Shown here one piece after another: positions 1 to 6,821 of a stretch of 16,571 nt of DNA. Made by a program: the position numbers and the translations under genes. The notes beneath the pieces were generated by a model, which ran no database searches, was not told where the DNA came from, and worked only from the letters and a program-made list of their open reading frames with translations. The stretch lies in the NCBI GenBank assembly GCA_937900675.1, contig CALCEA010000136.1, forward strand, positions 1 to 16,571. Direction: 5' to 3'. This DNA is from an uncultured Chitinophagaceae bacterium. GTDB lineage: Bacteria > Bacteroidota > Bacteroidia > Chitinophagales > Chitinophagaceae. Numbering within the stretch: position 1 is the first letter of the stretch; each line of letters starts with the position of its first letter.

Positions 1-837
1 GCATCAGGTAAAACCTTGTTAGGGGCAGATGATAAAGCAGGGGTGGCGATTATTATGGAATTTGCAAAGCGTTTAAGTGTAAAAAGTTCTATTGCTCATG
101 GTCCAATTAAAATTTTGTTCACGCCTGATGAAGAAGTAGGAAGAGGTACAGAGCATTTAGATATCCAGAAACTAGGAGCTGATTTTGCCTATACATTAGA
201 TGGCGGAGAACTTGGATGTTTTGAAATGGAAACTTTTAGTGCAGATGCATTGACTTTATATATTGATGGAGTAATTGCGCATCCAGGAGCAGCAAAAGGA
301 GTGATGCAAAACGCTATTAAAATTGCCGCATCTATTATTGAAGCTTTACCTAAGGATGAATTATCTCCTGAGTCAACTGAAGGAAGAATGGGTTTTGTTC
401 ACCCCAATCATATCAGCGGTGGAGCAGAATCTGCTACCATTGAATGCTTGGTAAGAGATTTCGACACTAAAAATTTAGCTAAGCATGCTCAAAGAGTTTT
501 GGAAATTGCTCAGCAAGTAATTCAATCTAATCCTGCTTATCATAAAGCTTCTGTAAGAATGGAAGTGAAAGAGCAATATAGAAATATGCGAGAAATCATT
601 GATCAATATCCGCATATAGTTGACAGGGCATTGACAGCCTATAAAAAAGCGGGTATCGAGCCAATAGTGGAGCCTATTCGTGGAGGTACGGATGGAAGTA
701 GAATGAGTTTTATGGGTCTTCCCACACCTAATATTTTTACTGGTATGCAAGCCATTCATAGTAAGCATGAATGGATAGGTGTGGAGGATATGGAGAAGGC
801 GGTAGAAGTATTGGTGAATTTGGTAGAAATAAATTAA
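1..837 (+). CDS. pepT: Peptidase T (tripeptide aminopeptidase), 5'-truncated by window edge
   Basis: Zinc aminopeptidase of the M20B family that removes the N-terminal residue from tripeptides in the cytoplasm. The reading frame is open from base 1, so the gene begins outside the window; the 278 residues present correspond to roughly E. coli PepT residue 130 onward, and about 130 N-terminal residues are missing. A TTG at base 16 is an internal Leu codon, not a start. Visible family signatures, numbered from the first codon here: GADDKAG (8-14) with the metal-bridging Asp, FTPDEEVGRG (40-49) with the catalytic Glu and a zinc-ligand Glu, YTLDGGE with a further metal-ligand Asp, an HPGAAKG segment typical of the dimerisation/substrate region, RGGTDGSR, and a late HSKHEW holding the last zinc-ligand His. 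The ending looks complete. exbB follows on the same strand after 22 bases. The identification is firm; only the N-terminus is unseen. Confidence 0.95.
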   Translation, partial: ASGKTLLGADDKAGVAIIMEFAKRLSVKSSIAHGPIKILFTPDEEVGRGTEHLDIQKLGADFAYTLDGGELGCFEMETFSADALTLYIDGVIAHPGAAKGVMQNAIKIAASIIEALPKDELSPESTEGRMGFVHPNHISGGAESATIECLVRDFDTKNLAKHAQRVLEIAQQVIQSNPAYHKASVRMEVKEQYRNMREIIDQYPHIVDRALTAYKKAGIEPIVEPIRGGTDGSRMSFMGLPTPNIFTGMQAIHSKHEWIGVEDMEKAVEVLVNLVEIN

Positions 838-859
838 CTTTAAACATAAATTAGCAACT

Positions 860-1507
860 ATGTTTTTATTACAAGCTGTAGAGAGTAAAATATCTTTATT
901 TAGTTTATTGCAAAAAGGTGGATGGATCATGTATCCATTGTATGGATTGTTAGTGATTGCCATTTTTGTTTTTATAGAAAGATTTTTAGCTATTAAAAAA
1001 GCTGGCGCAATTGATCCACAGTTTATGTTGGTGATTCGCGATCATATTATTGGCGGTAATATTGCAGCTGCAAAAGCACTTGCAAAAAACACAGCTAATC
1101 CGGTGGCTAAAATGATTGAGAAAGGAGTGATGAGAATTGGTAAACCATTGGATGCCATTGAAAAGAGCATGGAGAATGTGGGTAAATTAGAAATGTATAG
1201 CATGGAGCGTAATTTGAATATTTTGTCTTTGGTGGCAGGTATAGCTCCTATGTTTGGTTTCTTGGGAACTATTGTAGGTATGGTGCAATTGTTTTATGGC
1301 ATTGCTTCTACTGGAGAATATACTTTAAACACTATTGCTGGAGGTATCTATACTAAAATGATTACTTCTGCAACTGGTTTGATCATCGGCTTGATTGCTT
1401 ATGTTGGTCATAATTTTTTATCTACACAAATAGATAAAACGGCTAATAAAATGGAAACAGCAAGTGCAGATTTCTTAGATATTTTACAAGAACCAACTCA
1501 AGCTTAA
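860..1507 (+). CDS. exbB: ExbB/TolQ/MotA-family proton channel protein
   Basis: Inner-membrane proton-channel subunit that, with ExbD, converts proton motive force into work on an envelope partner (TonB in the classical system). The 215-residue protein has three predicted membrane segments, about residues 22-45, 121-148 and 164-188, with a large cytoplasmic loop between the first two, the normal ExbB topology. The family signature AGIAPMFGFLGTIVGM (126-141) matches the conserved stretch around helix 2, and the conserved small/Thr-rich start of helix 3 is seen as TSATGL (169-174). It ends one base before exbD, so the two are surely cotranscribed. A weak promoter may lie in the end of pepT (TTG at 811-813, 21 bases, then TAACTTTA at 835-842, one mismatch to TAnnTTTG). 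No tonB lies next to it, so the partner cannot be read from context; a Tol- or gliding-type role is also possible. Confidence 0.9.
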   Translation: MFLLQAVESKISLFSLLQKGGWIMYPLYGLLVIAIFVFIERFLAIKKAGAIDPQFMLVIRDHIIGGNIAAAKALAKNTANPVAKMIEKGVMRIGKPLDAIEKSMENVGKLEMYSMERNLNILSLVAGIAPMFGFLGTIVGMVQLFYGIASTGEYTLNTIAGGIYTKMITSATGLIIGLIAYVGHNFLSTQIDKTANKMETASADFLDILQEPTQA

Positions 1508-1508
1508 G

Positions 1509-1907
1509 ATGAATTTAAGAAATAGACTTAGACATCAACCTGAAGTGCATACTGGAGCATTGAATGATATCTTATTCATTCTTTTGTTGTTCTTCTTAAT
1601 CGTATCTACATTGGCAAATCCAAATGTGATCAAGGTGTCTAATCCAAAATCAGCAAGCGATACAAAAGCCAAACAAACTGTGGTGGTGACCATTGATAAA
1701 GATCAACAATTATTTATTGGATCAACACCGGTATTAATGGATTCCTTGTCTAGTCAATTAAAAACATTCTTATCCAAAGAAACAGATAAACCTTCTGTTG
1801 TTATTAATGGAGATAGTGTGGCTAATTTAGGCGTGACTATTCAAGTAATGCAAATCATTAAGCAATTAGGTGCAACACCAGTGGTGGCAGTAGATCCATC
1901 TCATTAA
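1509..1907 (+). CDS. exbD: ExbD/TolR-family biopolymer transport protein
   Basis: Partner of ExbB in the proton-driven motor complex. The 132-residue protein has a short basic cytoplasmic N-terminus (about 1-16), a single transmembrane helix (about 17-36), and a periplasmic domain. The helix carries the protonatable Asp that is essential in this family (D20, in LNDILFILL). The C-terminal domain shows the expected pattern of VVVTIDKD, an SVVINGD strand, and a final VMQIIKQLGATPVVAV stretch. The start lies one base after the exbB stop, which implies coupled translation. Many Bacteroidota loci carry two exbD genes and a tonB; here there is one exbD, and prmC converges directly on it. The stop codon lies within a 14-base tandem duplication. 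Function as ExbD is well supported, the physiological partner is not. Confidence 0.9.
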   Translation: MNLRNRLRHQPEVHTGALNDILFILLLFFLIVSTLANPNVIKVSNPKSASDTKAKQTVVVTIDKDQQLFIGSTPVLMDSLSSQLKTFLSKETDKPSVVINGDSVANLGVTIQVMQIIKQLGATPVVAVDPSH

Positions 1908-1931
1908 TTCTTAAGACTTAATTCTTCAGAC
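1904..1931. repeat. 14-base tandem duplication across two convergent stop codons
   Basis: Two adjacent 14-base units, TTAATTCTTAAGAC (1904-1917) and TTAATTCTTCAGAC (1918-1931), differ at one base. The first holds the exbD stop (TAA, 1905-1907); the second holds the prmC stop on the minus strand (TTA, 1918-1920). Removing one unit would leave both genes with intact stops sharing TTAA, the arrangement actually seen between cmk and ispH at 6818-6821. Confidence 0.8.
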
Positions 1932-2769
1932 TGGCTCTAACCATTCTATCCTTTCCGTAGATATCCTGTCTTAATTCTGCATGATAGCCCATTTCGTTTA
2001 ACAAAGCCATGATGGCTTCTCCTTGGTCATAATGAATTTCAAAAAATAATTGTCCATTAGGTTTTAATGCCGACTTGCCTATATGTGCAATTTTTGAATA
2101 AAAAATTAATGGATACTGGTCTGGAACAAATAAAGCAATTGCTGGTTCATGATCAATTACCTGCGGTTGCATGTTGGGCTTTTCTCTTAAAGGAATATAA
2201 GGCGGATTACTAACAATGATATCGTATTGATCTTTTAAATGTTTGGTTTGTAAAATATCCAATTCTATCCATTCAATATTTGCATTGTATGTAGCTGCAT
2301 TTTGTTGAGCAACTGCTAATGCTTCTTTGCTTATGTCGATGGCCGTGATACTTGCATTGGGTAATGCTAATTTTAATGCAATAGGAATACAGCCTGAACC
2401 AGTGCCAATATCTAAAATAGATAAGGGTTTATTTACTATATGAGCATATTCTGAAACCCACTCCACTAATTCTTCTGTCTCTGGTCTAGGAATTAAAACA
2501 GCTTCATTCACCATAAAAGCTTTTCCCATAAACCAAGCTTTGCCAATGATATATTGCAATGGTTTTCCGGTTAATAACTTTTCTACATATTGAGTAAGTT
2601 GATCTGTATGTGATTGTTCCAATGCATCATTTTTATGGATGTTTTGATGTAGTGCATCCCATCCAGTTACTTCCTCTATTAATATGTTTACAATACTATT
2701 TAACTCCAATGCATCGTATACATTGCTTAATTGGTGTTTCATAGCTTGTTTTGTATCTTGCAAACTCAT
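1918..2769 (-). CDS. prmC: Peptide chain release factor N5-glutamine methyltransferase
   Basis: SAM-dependent methyltransferase (HemK/PrmC) that methylates the Gln of the GGQ motif in release factors RF1 and RF2, improving translation termination. At 283 residues it is of normal length. An N-terminal helical domain (about 1-75) that binds the release factor is followed by the Rossmann methyltransferase domain. Diagnostic motifs are VLIPRPETEELVEW (91-104), the SAM-binding DIGTGSGC (120-127), an acidic residue in ITAIDIS (141-147), and the catalytic NPPYIP (188-193) that positions the glutamine. The ATG start at 2769 fits the family N-terminus; a minus-strand promoter candidate ends only 4 bases before it. 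prmC diverges from the IMPACT-family gene across 17 bases and converges on exbD with a 10-base gap. Identification is firm. Confidence 0.95.
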   Translation of the reverse strand: MSLQDTKQAMKHQLSNVYDALELNSIVNILIEEVTGWDALHQNIHKNDALEQSHTDQLTQYVEKLLTGKPLQYIIGKAWFMGKAFMVNEAVLIPRPETEELVEWVSEYAHIVNKPLSILDIGTGSGCIPIALKLALPNASITAIDISKEALAVAQQNAATYNANIEWIELDILQTKHLKDQYDIIVSNPPYIPLREKPNMQPQVIDHEPAIALFVPDQYPLIFYSKIAHIGKSALKPNGQLFFEIHYDQGEAIMALLNEMGYHAELRQDIYGKDRMVRASLKN

Positions 2770-2773
2770 ACTG

Positions 2774-2806
2774 CAATGTTACAACAATGGATCCATTTTA
2801 CTACAA
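2774..2806 (-). promoter_or_regulatory. Candidate Bacteroidota promoter for prmC
   Basis: Read on the minus strand: TTG (2806-2804), a 22-base spacer, then TAACATTG (2781-2774), one mismatch from TAnnTTTG. The box ends 4 bases before the prmC ATG, so transcription would begin at or next to the start codon. It lies partly inside the first codons of the divergent IMPACT gene. Confidence 0.4.
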
Positions 2807-3398
2807 TACTATTGAACAGCCCGCTATGGCTGAATTTAAAGATAGGGGTAGTAAATTTATTGCATACAGTTATCCAGTTCATTCAATAGACCAAGCTAAA
2901 AAATATCTTGCTGCTCTGAAAAAAGAACACCCCAAAGCAGTGCATCATTGTTTGGCATATAGAATGGGTGTGGATGGAGCAACATTTAGAGTAAGTGATG
3001 ATGGGGAGCCTTCTGGATCTGCGGGCAGGCCCATTTTAGGTCAGATAGACAGCAAACAATTAACCAATATACTAGTAGTGGTGGTGAGGTATTTTGGCGG
3101 GACCCTTTTAGGAGTGCCAGGATTGATTAATGCTTATAAAACAGCCACTTCATTGGCCTTGCAACTATCTCCAATCATTCAAAAGCCTATTGAAATTCCG
3201 TACACCTTACATTTTGATTACCAACAAATGAACGAAGTGATGATGATTGTAAAGCAATACAATTGTTCTGTCGTGAATCAAGAAGCACAGTTATTTGTAG
3301 CATTGAAAATAGGTATTCCAAAAAATAGATTAGAAGAAGTGATTGCAAAAATGGATGATTTGCAAGGAGTCACTTATGCAACTAGTTTAGTGGAATAG
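2787..3398 (+). CDS. IMPACT/YigZ family protein (UPF0029)
   Basis: Member of the YigZ/IMPACT family; eukaryotic IMPACT modulates the eIF2 kinase GCN2, while the bacterial role is unresolved and may involve nucleic acid or ribosome binding. The chosen start (ATG 2787) gives 203 residues and the usual family beginning, with the conserved KDRGSKFIAY at 18-27. An in-frame ATG at 2751 would add 12 residues and overlap the first codons of prmC; it is less likely. Family core: AVHHCLAYR (51-59), the signature FRVSDDGEPSGSAGRPIL (67-84), and VVVVRYFGGTLLGVPGLINAY (97-117). The C-terminal ~70 residues match the DUF1949-type ferredoxin-like domain. It diverges from prmC and ends two bases from the convergent dehydrogenase gene. 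The family call is firm, the function is not. Confidence 0.9.
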   Translation: MDPFYYNTIEQPAMAEFKDRGSKFIAYSYPVHSIDQAKKYLAALKKEHPKAVHHCLAYRMGVDGATFRVSDDGEPSGSAGRPILGQIDSKQLTNILVVVVRYFGGTLLGVPGLINAYKTATSLALQLSPIIQKPIEIPYTLHFDYQQMNEVMMIVKQYNCSVVNQEAQLFVALKIGIPKNRLEEVIAKMDDLQGVTYATSLVE

Positions 3399-3400
3399 CC

Positions 3401-4246
3401 TTAGTAGGTATAAAATCCTTGTCCAGTTTTTACTCCCAATTTTCCTTCCGACACCAATTGTGCTAATAGAGGAGAAGGCGCGTATTTGTCATTTTGGAAT
3501 CCTTCTTGCATAATTACCATAATATTTCTACAAACATCTAGCCCAATATAATCCGCTAATTGCAATGGTCCCATGGGATGTGCCATTCCTAATTTCATAA
3601 TTTGATCAATTGTTGCTGCATCACTTACTCCCTCGGATAATGCAATGATGGCTTCATTGATCATAGGCATTAATATTCTGTTGGCAATAAAGCCAGGAAA
3701 ATCTTTAACTACACATGGAATTTTGTCAATCGTCTTAGTAAGTGTTACAATGGCTTCTGTTGTAGCTTCGCTCGTAGCTTGGCCATTGATGATTTCTACC
3801 AATTTCATCACTGGTACTGGATTCATAAAATGCATACCAATCACTTGACTAGGTCTTTGGGTTGCTTTAGCTAATTGCGTGATAGAAATTGAAGAGGTAT
3901 TGCTTGCTAAAATACAATGTGCTGGTGCGTATTGATCTAATTGAGTGAAAATGCTTTTTTTAATATCACTATTTTCTGTAGCAGCTTCCACCACCAAATC
4001 TGCATTGCTTACGCCCTCTTGAATAGAGGTTTTTGTGGTAATATTAGCAAGGGTCGCTGTTTTGGTAGCTTCATCAATTACATTCTTGGCTAATTGTCTA
4101 TCCAAGTTTTTCTGAATAGTTTGTAAAGCTTTTTCCAAAGCTGCCGCTTGAGTATCAATTAAATTTACTTTAAATCCTTTTTGTGCAAACACATGCGCAA
4201 TTCCATTTCCCATCGTGCCCGCCCCAATTACAGCAATCTGTTTCAT
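3401..4246 (-). CDS. 3-hydroxyacyl-CoA (3-hydroxybutyryl-CoA) dehydrogenase
   Basis: NAD(P)-dependent enzyme that interconverts (S)-3-hydroxyacyl-CoA and 3-oxoacyl-CoA, in fatty acid or short-chain acyl-CoA metabolism; single-domain proteins of this size resemble Hbd/PaaH. The 281 residues comprise an N-terminal Rossmann domain with the dinucleotide motif GAGTMGNG (8-15) and a C-terminal helical dimerisation domain. Residues expected for catalysis and CoA binding are present: S118 in SNTSS, H139 and E151 in the GMHFMNPVPVMKLVE stretch, and N189 in DFPGFIANR. Substrate chain length cannot be read from the sequence. It starts two bases after the stop of the exported CarboxypepD_reg-like gene and so is probably its downstream cotranscript, although the two proteins have no evident functional link. 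It ends two bases from the IMPACT gene. Confidence 0.93.
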   Translation of the reverse strand: MKQIAVIGAGTMGNGIAHVFAQKGFKVNLIDTQAAALEKALQTIQKNLDRQLAKNVIDEATKTATLANITTKTSIQEGVSNADLVVEAATENSDIKKSIFTQLDQYAPAHCILASNTSSISITQLAKATQRPSQVIGMHFMNPVPVMKLVEIINGQATSEATTEAIVTLTKTIDKIPCVVKDFPGFIANRILMPMINEAIIALSEGVSDAATIDQIMKLGMAHPMGPLQLADYIGLDVCRNIMVIMQEGFQNDKYAPSPLLAQLVSEGKLGVKTGQGFYTY

Positions 4247-4248
4247 AT

Positions 4249-4911
4249 TTATTTTTTAGATTTATAGTCGCCCCTTTTCCAAGAATTAATAAAGGATTTC
4301 CATGCTGCCGGGTTTAATATATTCATTGGCGGCAATTGTCCAGAATAATAATATCTAGTTGCTTGTTGTGTTAAAGATGCACCAACTGCTTCCTTGCCAT
4401 CTCTTGGTAAACTTGAAAGAATAATTCTTTTCTGAGCTGCACTTGTATTTTTTCTTGCAGTCTCATACATATCATCATCTACTTTTGCATTCACAAAATC
4501 TCTTTCAAACTGTTGTCTTGTTGGTCTTGGTTTCAAAATAGTAGCTGGCAAAAAATTGGTATCATTTACCATTAATTGAATCACACTATATTGGTTGCCT
4601 TCCAGGTTAGCAGGAATTTTAATGACTCTGTTTTTAAAACCCACACAACTAAAAGTAATTTGTTCGCCCTTATTTACTGCAATAGAGAAAACTCCATCAT
4701 TATTGGTAATGGTTCCTCTTCCTTTATTGTTTACCACAATACTTGCAAATGGAATAGCTTTCAAGCTATCTGCCGTCATGATTACCCCATATAATTGCAC
4801 TACAGAATCCCTATAAATATTGGGTGCAGTTTCTGTGTTTTGCGCATTTAATTGAATGCTAGCAAAGCTGAACAATAGAATGGAAAGACTAATAAATACT
4901 TGCTTTTTCAT
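4249..4911 (-). CDS. Exported protein with CarboxypepD_reg-like domain
   Basis: A 220-residue protein with a clear signal peptide (MKKQ, then a hydrophobic core to about residue 20) and a probable signal peptidase I site in LNA-QN after A23. No lipobox Cys is seen, so it is probably periplasmic or surface-bound without a lipid anchor. Residues about 38-118 form a carboxypeptidase-regulatory-like beta-sandwich of the kind found at the N-terminus of Bacteroidota TonB-dependent receptors, recognisable by the strand pattern VQLYGVIMTAD, PFASIVVNNKGRGTITNNDG and the ITFSCVGFK turn. The C-terminal half (about 125-220) is basic and helical, with no family I can name. No TonB plug or barrel follows, so this is a stand-alone domain protein. 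It shares a likely operon with the downstream dehydrogenase (2-base gap). The role is unknown; envelope assembly or surface binding are guesses. Confidence 0.8.
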   Translation of the reverse strand: MKKQVFISLSILLFSFASIQLNAQNTETAPNIYRDSVVQLYGVIMTADSLKAIPFASIVVNNKGRGTITNNDGVFSIAVNKGEQITFSCVGFKNRVIKIPANLEGNQYSVIQLMVNDTNFLPATILKPRPTRQQFERDFVNAKVDDDMYETARKNTSAAQKRIILSSLPRDGKEAVGASLTQQATRYYYSGQLPPMNILNPAAWKSFINSWKRGDYKSKK

Positions 4912-4918
4912 GTGGATA

Positions 4919-4926
4919 CAAAATTA
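4919..4926 (-). promoter_or_regulatory. -7 box before the CarboxypepD_reg-like gene
   Basis: The minus strand reads TAATTTTG, an exact match to TAnnTTTG, ending 7 bases before the ATG. No good -33 TTG is seen at the expected distance. It implies a leader of only a few bases. Confidence 0.5.
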
Positions 4927-4976
4927 AGTAGCAATTGGCTAATTTTTTCGTTTTTCGTGGATAATCCTTGTTTTAA

Positions 4977-5010
4977 TTGGGCAAAATAAGGGCATTGAAC
5001 CTTAACTTTG
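4977..5010 (+). promoter_or_regulatory. Bacteroidota-type promoter for mrp-cmk
   Basis: TTG (4977-4979), a 23-base spacer, then TAACTTTG (5003-5010), an exact match to the -7 consensus TAnnTTTG. This gives an A/T-rich leader of about 30 bases before the mrp ATG at 5045. It faces away from the minus-strand promoter at 4919-4926; the 133-base gap between the two genes holds nothing else I recognise. Confidence 0.6.
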
Positions 5011-5044
5011 CACAGCTTAAATTTATTTAACAAAAACTTGCAAA

Positions 5045-6136
5045 ATGACTGAGGCGGATATTCTAAAAGCACTGAGTAATGTACAGGAGCCAGACTTGGG
5101 AAAAGACTTGGTAAGCTTGAATATGATTCAGGATTTATCTATTGATGGCAATAAAGTAGCGTTTACCATTGTGTTAACAACGCCTGCTTGTCCCATGAAG
5201 GATTTGATGAAAAATGCCTCTGAAAATGCCATTAAATTATTGGTGAATAAAGAAGCCCAAGTAACAGTCAATTTTACTTCTAAAACAACCACTGCAAGAA
5301 AAGATGATCAAGCGGTTTTGTCTAAAGTAAAAAATATTATTGCTGTAGTGAGTGGAAAGGGTGGCGTAGGTAAGAGTACCGTTTCTGCTAACCTAGCTTT
5401 GGCTTTGGCTGCAGGTGGCGCTAAAGTAGGTTTAATGGATGCGGATATTTATGGGCCAAGTGTGCCCATTATGTTTGGTGTAAGAGGTCAAAGACCTTTG
5501 ATGAAAGATGTTGACGGAAAGGGCATTATTTTGCCTTTAGAAAAATACGGTATCAAGTTAATGAGCATCGGATTATTGGTGGATGAAAAAGATGCAGTGG
5601 TGTGGAGAGGTCCTATGGCAAGTAGTGCTATAAGACAATTCATTACAGATGTAGATTGGGGAGAGTTGGATTATTTAGTGATTGATATGCCTCCAGGTAC
5701 AGGTGATATTCATTTAACCATTATGCAAACAGTTCCAGTAACGGGTGTAGTAATTGTAAGTACTCCTCAGAATGTGGCACTAGCAGATGCAAAGAAGGCG
5801 ATTGCGATGTTTGGTCAAGCAAAAATCAATGTTCCTATTATTGGATTGGTTGAAAATATGGCTTATTTCACTCCTGCAGAATTACCAGAGAACAAATATT
5901 ATTTGTTTGGAAAAGAAGGTGGTAAGAAGTTGGCAAGTGAATATGATTTGCCTTTCTTGGGTCAGATTCCATTAATTCAATCTATAAGAGAAGGGGGTGA
6001 TGAGGGTGTTCCTGCAATGGTGGGAGACGATGCAATTACAAAAGAGGCTTTTACAAAAGCAGTTTCATTAGCAGTAAGACAGATTGCTGTAAGAAATGCA
6101 GACCTTCCTAAATCTCAAACGATCGTTGTAGAATAA
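5045..6136 (+). CDS. mrp: Mrp/ApbC/NBP35-family P-loop ATPase, Fe-S cluster carrier
   Basis: Cytoplasmic ATPase of the SIMIBI class that carries Fe-S clusters to target enzymes. The 363 residues consist of an N-terminal MIP18/DUF59 domain (about 1-80, with the conserved TTPACP at 45-50) fused to a ParA-like ATPase. The deviant Walker A is GKGGVGKST (104-112), the switch region MDADIYGPSVP (131-141), and Walker B/switch II VIDMPPGTGD (212-221). In most Mrp proteins a CPxC-type pair binds the bridging cluster just after the VENMAYF segment; here that stretch reads FTPAELPENKYYLFG (275-289) and has no Cys. I believe this variant is common in Bacteroidota, so cluster binding may involve other residues, such as C49 of the DUF59 domain. 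cmk starts one base after the stop, so the two genes form an operon. Confidence 0.92.
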   Translation: MTEADILKALSNVQEPDLGKDLVSLNMIQDLSIDGNKVAFTIVLTTPACPMKDLMKNASENAIKLLVNKEAQVTVNFTSKTTTARKDDQAVLSKVKNIIAVVSGKGGVGKSTVSANLALALAAGGAKVGLMDADIYGPSVPIMFGVRGQRPLMKDVDGKGIILPLEKYGIKLMSIGLLVDEKDAVVWRGPMASSAIRQFITDVDWGELDYLVIDMPPGTGDIHLTIMQTVPVTGVVIVSTPQNVALADAKKAIAMFGQAKINVPIIGLVENMAYFTPAELPENKYYLFGKEGGKKLASEYDLPFLGQIPLIQSIREGGDEGVPAMVGDDAITKEAFTKAVSLAVRQIAVRNADLPKSQTIVVE

Positions 6137-6137
6137 T

Positions 6138-6821
6138 ATGTCTAAAAAAATAATCATAGCAATTGACGGTTTCTCTTCTTGTGGTAAGAGTACTTTAGCA
6201 AAGGCATTGGCCAAGTCCTTAAGTTATGTGTTTATTGACACAGGTGCCATGTATCGTGCTGTGGCTTTGTATTTCATGAGAAATGAAATTGCTTTTGATA
6301 ACATTACTGCTATAGAAAAAGCCATACAATCCATTCAATTACATTTTGTTTTTAATGAGACTACTGGAAAAAGTGATATGTACTTGAATGGCGAAAATGT
6401 GGAAGCGGCTATTAGAGAAATGAAAGTAAGTCAGAAAGTAAGTGAGGTAGCAGCTATTCCTGCAGTTAGAGATTTTGCAGTGGCGCAACAACAAGCAATG
6501 GGTATTGAAAAAGGTATTGTGATGGATGGAAGAGATATTGGTACAGTCGTTTTCCCGACTGCTGAATTAAAAATATTTGTTACTGCCGATCCATTAGTGA
6601 GAGCTGAAAGAAGATTTAAAGAATTACAAGCAACACAGCCTAGTATTACCATACAGGAAGTGGCGGAGAACTTAAGCCATAGGGATTTAATTGATAGTAC
6701 CAGGGAACATAGTCCACTCAAGCAAGCAGAAGATGCTTTGGTGTTGGATAATACCCATTTAAATCAAGAAGAGCAGTTTACGATTGCATTAAATTGGGCA
6801 AAAGAGCGCATTTCTGCTTAA
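6138..6821 (+). CDS. cmk: (d)CMP kinase
   Basis: Phosphorylates CMP and dCMP to the diphosphates using ATP, feeding RNA and DNA precursors. The 227-residue protein has the P-loop IDGFSSCGKST (9-19), DTGAMYRA (34-41) contacting the nucleotide, the NMP-binding insert of bacterial Cmk (about 65-110), the signature MDGRDIGTVVFP (129-140), and a lid with RAERRFKEL (155-163) and HRDLIDSTREHSPL (181-194), whose Arg and Asp residues contact substrate phosphates and the cytosine ring. Length is normal. The ATG lies one base after the mrp stop, implying translational coupling. The last four bases overlap the end of ispH on the other strand (shared TTAA). In many bacteria cmk neighbours rpsA or ispH; here it is convergent with ispH. 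Firm call. Confidence 0.95.
   Translation: MSKKIIIAIDGFSSCGKSTLAKALAKSLSYVFIDTGAMYRAVALYFMRNEIAFDNITAIEKAIQSIQLHFVFNETTGKSDMYLNGENVEAAIREMKVSQKVSEVAAIPAVRDFAVAQQQAMGIEKGIVMDGRDIGTVVFPTAELKIFVTADPLVRAERRFKELQATQPSITIQEVAENLSHRDLIDSTREHSPLKQAEDALVLDNTHLNQEEQFTIALNWAKERISA

Noticed and set aside
475..963. Long open frame on the minus strand antisense to pepT and exbB
   Set aside because: It crosses two clear genes, is rich in His, Tyr and Cys in shadow-frame fashion, and resembles no protein family.
2751..2786. Upstream ATG for the IMPACT-family gene
   Set aside because: It would overlap the start of divergent prmC and adds residues absent from the family; ATG 2787 fits better, although 2751 is not excluded.
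4912..5044. Small RNA or short gene in the divergent gap before mrp
   Set aside because: The gap is explained by two promoters and a short leader; there is no hairpin, T run or plausible small frame.
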